From positions 1-64,000 of the forward strand of contig CAYLKH010000002.1 in NCBI GenBank assembly GCA_964384255.1: a DNA stretch of 64,000 nucleotides, given 5' to 3'. Position 1 is the stretch's first letter. Every line of letters starts with the position of its first letter. Below the pieces are notes generated by a model. The model saw only the letters and a list, made by a program, of their open reading frames with translations, was not told where the DNA came from and ran no database searches. The stretch comes from SIG469 sp964384255. Lineage in GTDB: Bacteria > Bacillota > Clostridia > Oscillospirales > Oscillospiraceae. Positions 24,858 through 32,646 of this stretch are shown piece by piece. The position numbers were made by a program, and so were the translations under genes.

Positions 24858-25966
24858 GAACAGTATATCTTGACAACGCAGCGACCACTATGGTTAAGCC
24901 CCCTGCCGTAGCAAAGGCGGTCAAAAAAGCCATAAACCGGCTTGCAAGTCCCGGCAGAGGGGGATACGCCCAGAGCATCCGCGCGGCAGACCTGGTTTTT
25001 GAATGCCGCCAGAGAGCGGCAGAAATGTTTCATGTTGACGATCCTTCGAATATCGTGTTTACCATGAACGCCACCCACGGACTGAATATGGCCATAAAGT
25101 CCCTGTGCAAAGGAGGGGACAGAGTGGTGGTGTCGGGCTATGAGCATAACGCGGTAATGCGCCCGCTCCATGCTATTGGCGCTCAGATAGTTTGCGCTGA
25201 AAGTCCTCTGTTTGACCCGCAGGCAGCATTGGCTGCTTTTAAATCTGCTGTCGATGATGATACTGCGGCTGTCATCTGTACTCATGTGTCAAATGTGTTC
25301 GGCTTTGAACTGCCGATTTATGAAATTGCTGAGCTTTGTCGCATAAGGAAGATACCTCTTATAGTTGATGCGTCTCAGTCAGCCGGAAGTCATATTATCG
25401 ATGCAGGGCGGCTGGGCAGAGGATTTATCGCCATGCCGGGACATAAGGGTCTGTATGGTCCACAGGGAACCGGGATTATCATCTGCTCCCATAAACCCGA
25501 AACCCTCATAGAGGGCGGTACAGGCAGCGTATCCCAGAGCCTTGCCATGCCGGAAATGCTGCCAGACAGGCTGGAGGCCGGAACCCATAACGTTGCAGGC
25601 ATCGCAGGGTTGAACGAAGGGCTGAAATTCGTCGCGGCCGAAACCGAAGTGGGAATACTTGAACACGAAAAAACTCTCATATTACGCCTGACTGAAGGAT
25701 TGAAAGACTGCAAAAAGGTGATAGTTTATGCAGATGGCGAACCCGGATCCGGGGTGCTGTCTGTGGAGTTCGTGGATCACGACTGCGAAACAGCCGCCCA
25801 GATGATGGCGGACAAGGGAATCGCAGTGAGAGCCGGACTGCACTGCGCTCCTGTCGCACATAGAACAGCAGGTACCCTGGAGCGGGGGACAGTCAGGGTC
25901 AGCGCTTCGGCCATGACTGACAAAAAGGATGTGGATGCGTTTATCCGCTTTGTGAACAAATTATAA
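24854..25966 (+). CDS. Cysteine desulfurase family PLP enzyme
   Basis: 370-aa class-V aminotransferase fold enzyme of the NifS/SufS/CsdA type. N-terminal YLDNAATT, the PLP Lys in MPGHKGLYGPQGTG, and a late Cys in RAGLHCAPVAHRTAGT, which matches the persulfide cysteine of group II enzymes. The start ATG 24854 follows GAGGTG. Neighbourhood with DUF3343 rather than IscU or SufU points to sulfur or selenium mobilisation for a dedicated acceptor. Confidence 0.85.
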   Translation: MRTVYLDNAATTMVKPPAVAKAVKKAINRLASPGRGGYAQSIRAADLVFECRQRAAEMFHVDDPSNIVFTMNATHGLNMAIKSLCKGGDRVVVSGYEHNAVMRPLHAIGAQIVCAESPLFDPQAALAAFKSAVDDDTAAVICTHVSNVFGFELPIYEIAELCRIRKIPLIVDASQSAGSHIIDAGRLGRGFIAMPGHKGLYGPQGTGIIICSHKPETLIEGGTGSVSQSLAMPEMLPDRLEAGTHNVAGIAGLNEGLKFVAAETEVGILEHEKTLILRLTEGLKDCKKVIVYADGEPGSGVLSVEFVDHDCETAAQMMADKGIAVRAGLHCAPVAHRTAGTLERGTVRVSASAMTDKKDVDAFIRFVNKL

Positions 25967-25998
25967 ACCTTGCGAAACAGGTAAATTACTGGCGCTGT

Positions 25999-26027
25999 TT
26001 GACTTGCCAAAAGAGATAAAATAATAT
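25999..26027 (+). promoter_or_regulatory. Promoter of cdaA
   Basis: TTGACT (25999-26004), 17-bp spacer, TAATAT (26022-26027), 40 nt before the start codon. Confidence 0.7.
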
Positions 26028-26067
26028 ATAATAAAGTGATTATTCAGATAATAAGGGAGAGCTGTAA

Positions 26068-26931
26068 ATGGAATATATCTCCTCAATAAAAGACAGCGCT
26101 ATCCAGCTGTTCGGTATGATGCAATGGCGCGATTATGTCGACATCCTTATCGTCGCCCTGGCTATTTACTTCATTGCCGTGCGCGTCCGGTCCACCAGCG
26201 CGTCCAGAGTTTTCAAACCCATAGTATTCATAATCGTTTTAGGATGGCTGGCCGAGGTATTTAAGCTTAACGTAATAAGCTGGATCATCGAAAACGCCCT
26301 TAATATCGGCCTTCTGGCTCTTGTGGTCGTGTTCCAGCCCGAGCTTCGCCGGACTCTTGAACATTTTGGAAGCGGCAATATCCGGCTCCTGCTGGGGGCT
26401 GATGGTTTTGGAGACGATTCTTCGGCCACAATAATGAAAATAGTCAGAGCCTGCTCTGAGCTGTCCCGGGAAAAGGTCGGCGCTCTTATCGTCTTCGAAA
26501 GAAAGATGAAACTTGACGACTATTACAAAACCGGCACAGTACTCAACGCCGAGATATCGGTCGAACTTTTGAAGAACATCTTCTTCCCCAAGGCGGCTCT
26601 TCACGACGGCGCTGTGCTGATATCTGACAACCGTATCGCCGCTGCCGGCTGCGTGCTTCCTCTGACCAAAAACAGCCACCTGAGCAAAGACCTGGGAACA
26701 AGACACAGGGCGGCTGTGGGCATGGCCGAAAGCACCGACGCTCTGGTGATAGTCGTTTCCGAAGAAAGCGGAGTGATCTCCGCCGCATCCGACAGTATGC
26801 TCAAGCGCTACCTGACAGAAGAATCCCTTGAAAAACTCCTTCGGGCAGAGCTGCTCAGCGACGAATCCGACAACAACAGAATTTCCAACCTTAAAAAACG
26901 GTTCAAGGTGAAAAAGAATGAATCAAGATAA
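26068..26931 (+). CDS. cdaA: Membrane diadenylate cyclase
   Basis: 287-aa enzyme making c-di-AMP from two ATP. Three membrane helices occupy about residues 20-95, followed by the DisA_N/DAC domain with the catalytic HDGAVLI and TRHRAAVGMAE motifs. The C-terminus is a short basic tail. It overlaps cdaR by 14 nt; in Firmicutes CdaR binds and controls CdaA. The usual third gene glmM is not adjacent here. Confidence 0.94.
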   Translation: MEYISSIKDSAIQLFGMMQWRDYVDILIVALAIYFIAVRVRSTSASRVFKPIVFIIVLGWLAEVFKLNVISWIIENALNIGLLALVVVFQPELRRTLEHFGSGNIRLLLGADGFGDDSSATIMKIVRACSELSREKVGALIVFERKMKLDDYYKTGTVLNAEISVELLKNIFFPKAALHDGAVLISDNRIAAAGCVLPLTKNSHLSKDLGTRHRAAVGMAESTDALVIVVSEESGVISAASDSMLKRYLTEESLEKLLRAELLSDESDNNRISNLKKRFKVKKNESR

Positions 26932-28207
26932 ATCAAGAAGCAAGCCGCTTATAATGCTGATCTCGCTGATAGTATCCATTTGCCTGTGGGCATATGTAGC
27001 ATCGACGGTCAACACCCTCAGCGAAAGCGAGCTTAGAAATATCCCCATCACCTTTGTGGGTCAGGAAGAAATGCTTGACGATTATGACCTCTTCATTTCC
27101 GAAGGGGCCGACTCGACCGTTAGCCTGACCCTGTATGGCAAGCGCTCTGTTTTGGCAAAGATAAACAAAAACAACATCACTGCCCAGGTCGACCTGAGTA
27201 CAGTCAAGCGCTCAGGGGATAACATCGCCCTGTCATACGAGATCATCTTCCCCGAAGGTATCGACGAAAACGAGGTCACTATCACCTACAGAGATTCCTA
27301 CTACGTCTATCTGAATGTCTCTCAGCTTGAGACTAAGAATATCGAGGTCAGGGGCGTCCTTGACGTTGACTGCGAGGTGGCCGAAGGATACGTTGCCCGG
27401 GCGTTCAGCTTCCAGCCCGCCACTATCGACATCACAGGAACGTCAGAAAAGCTTGCCCTTGTGTCCCACGCGCTGGTGACTGTCAACAGGACAAATATTG
27501 ACAAAACCATTACCGACGATTTTCAGGTCCAACTGGTGTCCTACGAGGGCGAGATAATTAACGACGATGGCATAACCCTTATGACCGATACTGTCACCGC
27601 CACCCTGCCTATTGCCAAGACCAAGGACGTTCCGCTGGTCATCGAGGTGATCGAAGGCGGCGGAGCTACCGGCGCAAACCTTATCCGCAATATCGATCCC
27701 TCGTCGATCACCATCTCCGGCGATGCGGAGATCGTGGACGGAGTGAGCCAGATAATCCTCGGCACTATCGACCTTGAGGAAATAACCACTACCGAAACCT
27801 TCGAGTTCCCAATAACCATCCCTAACGAGGCCGAAAACCTCAGCGGTATTGACACGGCCTTGGTCACAGTCCGCCTCAGCGGACTCGAAACCAAAACCGT
27901 CACCGCGACCCAGATCGAATTCATTAACGCCCCCACCAACCTCAAGCCCACCGCTCTTACCCAGTCGGTCAATGTGACCATCAGAGCGTCAGAAAGCTCC
28001 ATCGACAGCATTACATACCATAACATTCGCCTTGTGGCCAACCTCCAGGATTACAGCGGTATTGGCAGATACGAGGTCCCGGTAAAGGTCTATATAGACG
28101 GCTATGAGGACGCAGGCGCGCTGGGAGAATACAGCATAATCGTCAACCTGATCTCCCAGACCGCGGAAGAAGACGAGTCAGACAGTCTTGTTCTGGGCGA
28201 AAACTAG
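26918..28207 (+). CDS. cdaR: YbbR-domain regulator of CdaA
   Basis: 429-aa protein with an N-terminal membrane anchor (about residues 9-28) and extracytoplasmic YbbR repeats, recognisable as repeated beta-strand blocks (ITAQVDLSTVK, VRGVLDVDCEVAEGYVA, PSSITISGDAEIVDGV, NVTIRASESSIDSI). It is the partner of CdaA, acting on the outer face of the membrane to modulate c-di-AMP production. Coding sequence is unusually rich in C-ending codons compared with flanking genes. Confidence 0.9.
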   Translation: MNQDKSRSKPLIMLISLIVSICLWAYVASTVNTLSESELRNIPITFVGQEEMLDDYDLFISEGADSTVSLTLYGKRSVLAKINKNNITAQVDLSTVKRSGDNIALSYEIIFPEGIDENEVTITYRDSYYVYLNVSQLETKNIEVRGVLDVDCEVAEGYVARAFSFQPATIDITGTSEKLALVSHALVTVNRTNIDKTITDDFQVQLVSYEGEIINDDGITLMTDTVTATLPIAKTKDVPLVIEVIEGGGATGANLIRNIDPSSITISGDAEIVDGVSQIILGTIDLEEITTTETFEFPITIPNEAENLSGIDTALVTVRLSGLETKTVTATQIEFINAPTNLKPTALTQSVNVTIRASESSIDSITYHNIRLVANLQDYSGIGRYEVPVKVYIDGYEDAGALGEYSIIVNLISQTAEEDESDSLVLGEN

Positions 28208-28230
28208 CCGAACACGAAAGGATATTATCG

Positions 28231-28641
28231 ATGCAGCAGACTGTGACTGTTAAAGAAATCAAAAGCAATGGTAATGCCGTGGTCGAAATGCAGCGTATGT
28301 CTGCCTGCGGCCACAGCTGTGAGGGCTGCGAGGGATGCGGCGCGCCCAACGTTATTCTGTCGGTTGAAGCGATCAACAAGGTCGGGGCTGTTAAGGGCGA
28401 CCGCGTGATCGTTGAAAGCTCTAACAAAACCCTTTATAAAGCGGCCTTCATGGTCTACCTCCTGCCGCTGATACTGTTTTTTGTATTCTATGCCGCAGGC
28501 AGCGCCCTGACTGGCGGCGGTACCGTTGCAGGTGTCGTTGGATTCTTCATGGGCATTGGCCTGGCGATTTTGTTTAACCGCAGCTTTGCCAGCAAAGGCG
28601 GAGCGAGCTTCAATATCGTTGCCATCGAAGGAAGACGCTGA
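28231..28641 (+). CDS. RseC/MucC-type (SoxR-reducing) membrane protein
   Basis: 136-aa protein. N-terminal soluble part carries a Cys cluster CGHSCEGCEGCG, followed by VEAINKVGAVKGDRVIVE and two membrane helices (about residues 70-112). This is the layout of RseC/MucC proteins, which in other bacteria belong to a SoxR-reducing/Rnf-linked system. No rnf or soxR gene is in the window. The stop overlaps the next start by 1 nt. Confidence 0.78.
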   Translation: MQQTVTVKEIKSNGNAVVEMQRMSACGHSCEGCEGCGAPNVILSVEAINKVGAVKGDRVIVESSNKTLYKAAFMVYLLPLILFFVFYAAGSALTGGGTVAGVVGFFMGIGLAILFNRSFASKGGASFNIVAIEGRR

Positions 28642-29510
28642 TGTTTGGTTATGTCCGACCTCTCAAAGGTGAGCTTAAGGTCAGCCAGTTCGAACGATAT
28701 AAGGCTATCTACTGCGGGCTGTGCAGGAGTCTGGGGAAGAACTATGGCTTTCTGTCCCGGTTTACTGTCAGCTATGACCTTACCTTTCTGGCGGCGCTGC
28801 TCATGTCCGGTGACGAAACTGTAGTCAGGGGGCGTTGTCCCGGCTGTTGCGTCAGGAAAAAGCCCATGCTCTGCGGAGACGCTCTGGACATGGCCGCCTG
28901 CAAAAACCTTGTCCTTACCTGGTTTTCTCTTAAGGACAAGCAGGCAGATGGCGGCCTGGCCGCAAAGCTCTGCTGGGGGACCCTGAGCCTGCTGCTTCGA
29001 CCGGCTGTTAACAAAGCCAAAACCCGCGATCCGGATTTTTACCTTGCTGCCAGGGACCACATAAGCGCCCTGACCGAGCTTGAACGGCAGGGATGCCAGT
29101 CTATCGACAAAACTGCCCACGCCTTTGCGTCTTTGCTGGAATGTGCTGTACCCAATGACCTTCCAGAGAATGTCAGTCGACCCATGCGTGTGCTTATGTA
29201 CAATATCGGCAGATTTATCTATATCGCCGACGCGGTGGACGATATTGAAGATGATCTTAGATCCGGAGCCTTCAATCCGGTGGTTGCCCGGTTCCGCCTG
29301 AAAAGCAGCGTCATTCCGGATGATGTTATGGCTCAGCTGGATGTGCTGATGGAAAACTGCGTTGATTTCTGCTCTTCGGCTGCTGTGCTGCTGGATAACG
29401 GAGCCAACGAACCGGTTATTTCAAATATTATTTATTTCGGCCTGCCTGCCGTTTGGCAGAGCATTAAAGCCGGAACCTTCAATAAACGAGCTAAACAGGA
29501 GAATTCTTAA
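28641..29510 (+). CDS. DUF5685 family protein
   Basis: 289-aa protein recognised as DUF5685 from its N-terminus (MFGYVRPLKGELK, YKAIYCGLCRSLG). It has a second cysteine group (RCPGCCVRKKPMLC) and a helical C-terminal part containing DAVDDIEDDL, which recalls acidic metal or diphosphate-binding helices of prenyl-synthase-like folds but is not proof of function. Expressed with the downstream DnaJ-domain gene by a 1-nt overlap. Function unknown. Confidence 0.7.
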   Translation: MFGYVRPLKGELKVSQFERYKAIYCGLCRSLGKNYGFLSRFTVSYDLTFLAALLMSGDETVVRGRCPGCCVRKKPMLCGDALDMAACKNLVLTWFSLKDKQADGGLAAKLCWGTLSLLLRPAVNKAKTRDPDFYLAARDHISALTELERQGCQSIDKTAHAFASLLECAVPNDLPENVSRPMRVLMYNIGRFIYIADAVDDIEDDLRSGAFNPVVARFRLKSSVIPDDVMAQLDVLMENCVDFCSSAAVLLDNGANEPVISNIIYFGLPAVWQSIKAGTFNKRAKQENS

Positions 29511-30106
29511 TGAGAGACCCTTACGAAGTGCTGGGCGTAAGTCCCAACGCATCCGAAGAAGAAGTTAAAAAAGCCTATCGTGAGCTTGCCCGTAAATACC
29601 ATCCAGATAAATATGTGGACAACCCTCTGGCAGATCTGGCTCAGGAAAAGATGAAAGAGATCAACGAAGCCTATGACACGATCGTCAAAGGCGGCGCCAG
29701 AACAGGCAGCTCTTACAGCTCCTCGTCCACGGGCAGAAGCTACACCGGAGGCACAGCTCAATATGCTGCTATCAGATCCGCCATTAACGCGGGCAATCTT
29801 GCTTTCGCTGAGCAACAGCTTATGGCCGTGTCTAACAGGACGGCTGAATGGTATTTCCTTATGGGCAGCGTATACTACCGTAAGGGCTGGGTAGACGAAG
29901 CCAGAAAAAACTTCAACACAGCCGTTTCCATGGACCCTGCCAATATGGAATATCGCCAGGCTCTTGCCAGGGTCCAGGCCGGTAGTCAGGCTTATCGGCC
30001 CGCAGGCTACGGCGGTATGACCAGTTCCTGCGACCTTTGTTCAACTCTGCTTTGCGCCGACTGCTGCTGCGAATGCATGGGCGGCGACCTGATACCCTGC
30101 TGCTGA
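29510..30106 (+). CDS. DnaJ-domain protein with Cys-rich tail
   Basis: 198-aa protein. Residues 1-65 are a J domain with the HPD tripeptide (KYHPDKY), so it should stimulate an Hsp70. A Ser-rich linker is followed by TPR-like helices (AEWYFLMGSVYYRKGWVDEA) and a C-terminus with nine cysteines (CDLCSTLLCADCCCECM ... CC). The tail suggests metal binding or lipidation-like membrane contact (inference). Coupled to DUF5685. Confidence 0.8.
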   Translation: MRDPYEVLGVSPNASEEEVKKAYRELARKYHPDKYVDNPLADLAQEKMKEINEAYDTIVKGGARTGSSYSSSSTGRSYTGGTAQYAAIRSAINAGNLAFAEQQLMAVSNRTAEWYFLMGSVYYRKGWVDEARKNFNTAVSMDPANMEYRQALARVQAGSQAYRPAGYGGMTSSCDLCSTLLCADCCCECMGGDLIPCC

Positions 30107-30107
30107 T

Positions 30108-30599
30108 ATGAATACCCGTGCTGTTTCGACTGTTGCGTTGGGTTCGGCCGTTTCAGCGGCGCTGATGTATGCCATGTCTTCACTGCCCACCATGCGTATC
30201 GCCCTTTTTGCCGTTCTGTCAGCCGCAGGAGCGGTGACCGTTATCCGGTGCGGCATCAAATCCGGCGCTGCCCAATACGCTGTTTCGTCGGCTCTGGCCT
30301 TTTTGCTCATACCGCAAAAAGCTGTTGCTGTGGCTTATTTTGTGTTCGTAGGTCATTATCCTCTGTGCAAAAGCCTGATCGAAAGGCTGGACAGGCTCTG
30401 GCTGGAATGGATTTTAAAAATTGCTGTGTTCAATTTCTGCTTTGGCGCCTGCTGCATTCTGGCCAGCCTTCTGCTGGACCTTACCGTTTCCGTTGGTATT
30501 CCGATATTATTTATAGGCGCTGACATTGTTTTCGTTATCTACGATATGGCGCTTACTGTGCTTATCGATTTTCTTTCAAAGAGGATCAGATTGATATAA
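30108..30599 (+). CDS. Hypothetical integral membrane protein
   Basis: 163-aa protein with about five hydrophobic segments and basic ends. I recognise no family. It begins 1 nt after the DnaJ-domain stop and ends 17 nt before yicC, without its own clear ribosome site, so it is probably translated by coupling. Confidence 0.55.
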   Translation: MNTRAVSTVALGSAVSAALMYAMSSLPTMRIALFAVLSAAGAVTVIRCGIKSGAAQYAVSSALAFLLIPQKAVAVAYFVFVGHYPLCKSLIERLDRLWLEWILKIAVFNFCFGACCILASLLLDLTVSVGIPILFIGADIVFVIYDMALTVLIDFLSKRIRLI

Positions 30600-30616
30600 A
30601 AGGGAAGTAGATCATT

Positions 30617-31495
30617 TTGATTATTAGTATGACCGGCTACGGCAGAGCCGCCGCCAAATTGTCCGGAAGAGAGATTACCGTCGAGATAAAATCAGTCAAC
30701 AACAGATATCTCGATTGCGGTGTCAAGCTTCCAAGATTGTTTTCCTTTGCCGAAGAGGCTGTTAAGGCCAAAATCCAGTCTCAGGTTAACCGTGGAAAGG
30801 TGGATGTTTATATCACCATCGCCGTTGACGACGGCTCTGACGTTAAAATATCCCTCAACACCCCCGTGTTTGAAGGCTATCTCGACGTTATGCGTCAGAT
30901 GGTGGGGCAGTATGGGATAAAAGACGACATTTCGGCATCTACCATGGCAAGCCTCAGCGATGTTTTTGTTGTCGAAAAGCAGGAGGCCGACGCTGATGAG
31001 GTCACGGCAGACATCATCTCTGTGGTCCAGTCAGCTCTGGACGCATTTAACGATATGCGCGCCAGAGAGGGCGCAGCGCTGAAGGCCGACATCCAGTCGA
31101 GAGCAAAAACCATCGAATCCATCGTTTCCCAGATAGAAACCAAATCTCCTGAGACTGTGGCGGCATATCGGGCAAGGTTGGAGCAAAAGCTTAAAGAAGT
31201 GCTTGAAAACCGAAGCATTGACGAAAGCAGAATAATCACCGAAGCTGCACTTTTTGCTGACAAAATAGCTGTCGACGAAGAAACTGTCCGACTCAGAAGC
31301 CACCTGTCTCAGCTGGAAACAATGCTGGAAACCGGCAGCCCTATTGGCCGCAAGCTTGATTTCCTGATGCAGGAGCTTAACCGCGAAGCCAACACCATCA
31401 GCTCCAAATGCTCTGACGCAGCTGTTGCGATGCTGGCAGTTGACCTTAAAGCAGAGCTGGAAAAAATCAGAGAACAGATCCAGAACATCGAATAA
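30617..31495 (+). CDS. yicC: YicC family endoribonuclease-like protein
   Basis: 292-aa protein. Starts with the family signature ISMTGYGRA and has the conserved C-terminal helix pair GRKLDFLMQELNREANTISSK. YicC proteins are conserved RNases or RNase partners in RNA turnover. The TTG at 30617 follows AAGGGAAG and gives the typical family N-terminus; ATG at 30629 is an alternative. It heads the remA-gmk-rpoZ string. Confidence 0.88.
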   Translation: MIISMTGYGRAAAKLSGREITVEIKSVNNRYLDCGVKLPRLFSFAEEAVKAKIQSQVNRGKVDVYITIAVDDGSDVKISLNTPVFEGYLDVMRQMVGQYGIKDDISASTMASLSDVFVVEKQEADADEVTADIISVVQSALDAFNDMRAREGAALKADIQSRAKTIESIVSQIETKSPETVAAYRARLEQKLKEVLENRSIDESRIITEAALFADKIAVDEETVRLRSHLSQLETMLETGSPIGRKLDFLMQELNREANTISSKCSDAAVAMLAVDLKAELEKIREQIQNIE

Positions 31496-31507
31496 GGAGT
31501 GTGCGGA

Positions 31508-31756
31508 ATGAGATTTATCAACATCGGCTTTGGCAACATGGTTTCGGCGGGACGCATTCTTTCCATCGTCAGCCCTGAATCCGCACCTATCAAAAGAATG
31601 ATCCAGGAAGCCCGGGACAGGGGTATGCTGGTTGACGCGACCTATGGCCGCCGCACCAGAGCCGTTATCCTGATGGATACTGACCACGTTATCCTGTCGC
31701 CGGTCTCGCCGGAGACGGTCGCCAGCAGACTCAGCGAGGAGGGTGATGAACAGTGA
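31508..31756 (+). CDS. remA: RemA-family (DUF370) regulator
   Basis: 82-aa DNA-binding protein. MRFINIGFGNMVSAGRIL and the highly conserved SPESAPIKRMIQEARDRG and DATYGRRTRAVI blocks identify it. In Bacillus RemA activates matrix and osmoprotection genes. ATG 31508 follows AAGGAGTG. The stop overlaps the gmk GTG start by 4 nt; remA-gmk-rpoZ is the standard Firmicute order. Confidence 0.92.
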   Translation: MRFINIGFGNMVSAGRILSIVSPESAPIKRMIQEARDRGMLVDATYGRRTRAVILMDTDHVILSPVSPETVASRLSEEGDEQ

Positions 31757-32301
31757 AGGGACGTTTAGTTGTTATTTCCGGCCCCTCCGGCGTAGGCAAG
31801 GGGACTGTTGCATCGGCTCTCGAAGCAGCTGACCCCAATATCCAGATATCCGTTTCGGCCACTACCCGCAAACCCCGCCATGGAGATGTCCACGGAGTCA
31901 ACTATTATTTCCTGTCCAAGGAAGAGTTTGATAAAATGGTTGAAGCCGGAGAGTTTTTAGAATACGCCGAATATGTCAACAATTGCTACGGAACCCCCGA
32001 AAAGCCTGTTCTGGAAAAACTGGATAAGGGCATAAGCGTTATCCTCGAGATAGATGTCAAGGGTGCGTTCCAGGTCAGAAAAAAATATCCCGAAGCGCTG
32101 TTGATTTTCCTGACTGCCCCGTTGGAAACTCTTGTAAAAAGGATCGAGGGCCGGGAAAAGATGGACCAGTCCGAGCTTGAAAAGCGACTGGCGACCGCCA
32201 GCTGGGAGTATCTCCAGGCTGACAAATTCGATTATGTTATCGAGAACAACGACCTTAACGAAACAGTTAACAGTGTCAGAAATATTTTGAATGTATTGTA
32301 A
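31753..32301 (+). CDS. gmk: Guanylate kinase
   Basis: 182-aa enzyme phosphorylating GMP to GDP. P-loop SGPSGVGKGT, GMP-binding SATTRKPRHGDVHGVNYYF and lid IEGREKMDQ are all present. GTG start overlapping remA. Slightly shorter at the C-terminus than many homologues. Confidence 0.95.
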   Translation: MKGRLVVISGPSGVGKGTVASALEAADPNIQISVSATTRKPRHGDVHGVNYYFLSKEEFDKMVEAGEFLEYAEYVNNCYGTPEKPVLEKLDKGISVILEIDVKGAFQVRKKYPEALLIFLTAPLETLVKRIEGREKMDQSELEKRLATASWEYLQADKFDYVIENNDLNETVNSVRNILNVL

Positions 32302-32318
32302 GGAAGGATTGATTGATT

Positions 32319-32645
32319 ATGATGCTTTATCCCCCTATGAGTGATCTTCTTGAAAACGTCAACAGCCGTTATCTTCTGGTAAACGTTATTTCCCGCAGAG
32401 CCCGTCAGGTTTCTATCGAAGCCGAAAAGCTGGGAGAACCCCTTTCTGAAAAACCTGTCAGCATCGCAATTGGCGAAATAGCCGACGGAAGACTTACAGC
32501 CTCTTTAAAAACCGAAGAAGATTATCTTATGGAGCAGCAGTACCGGCAGGCCGCTCAGGAAGAAGCTGCTGACGAACCTTACGACGAACCTCAGGAAGAA
32601 CCCGATCAGGATCTTATCCAGGTTCCCGACGAGGAGATGGAATAA
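32319..32645 (+). CDS. rpoZ: RNA polymerase omega subunit
   Basis: About 108 aa. Family landmarks: MLYPPMSDLL, NSRYLLVNVISRRARQ, and IAIGEIADGRL; the C-terminal third is an acidic Glu/Asp/Pro-rich tail. Omega aids assembly and stability of RNA polymerase. Start is ambiguous: TTG 32313, ATG 32319 or ATG 32322 after AGGAAGG at 32301-32307; the ATG at 32319 is given here. It ends 1 nt before priA. Confidence 0.88.
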   Translation: MMLYPPMSDLLENVNSRYLLVNVISRRARQVSIEAEKLGEPLSEKPVSIAIGEIADGRLTASLKTEEDYLMEQQYRQAAQEEAADEPYDEPQEEPDQDLIQVPDEEME

Positions 32646-32646
32646 A

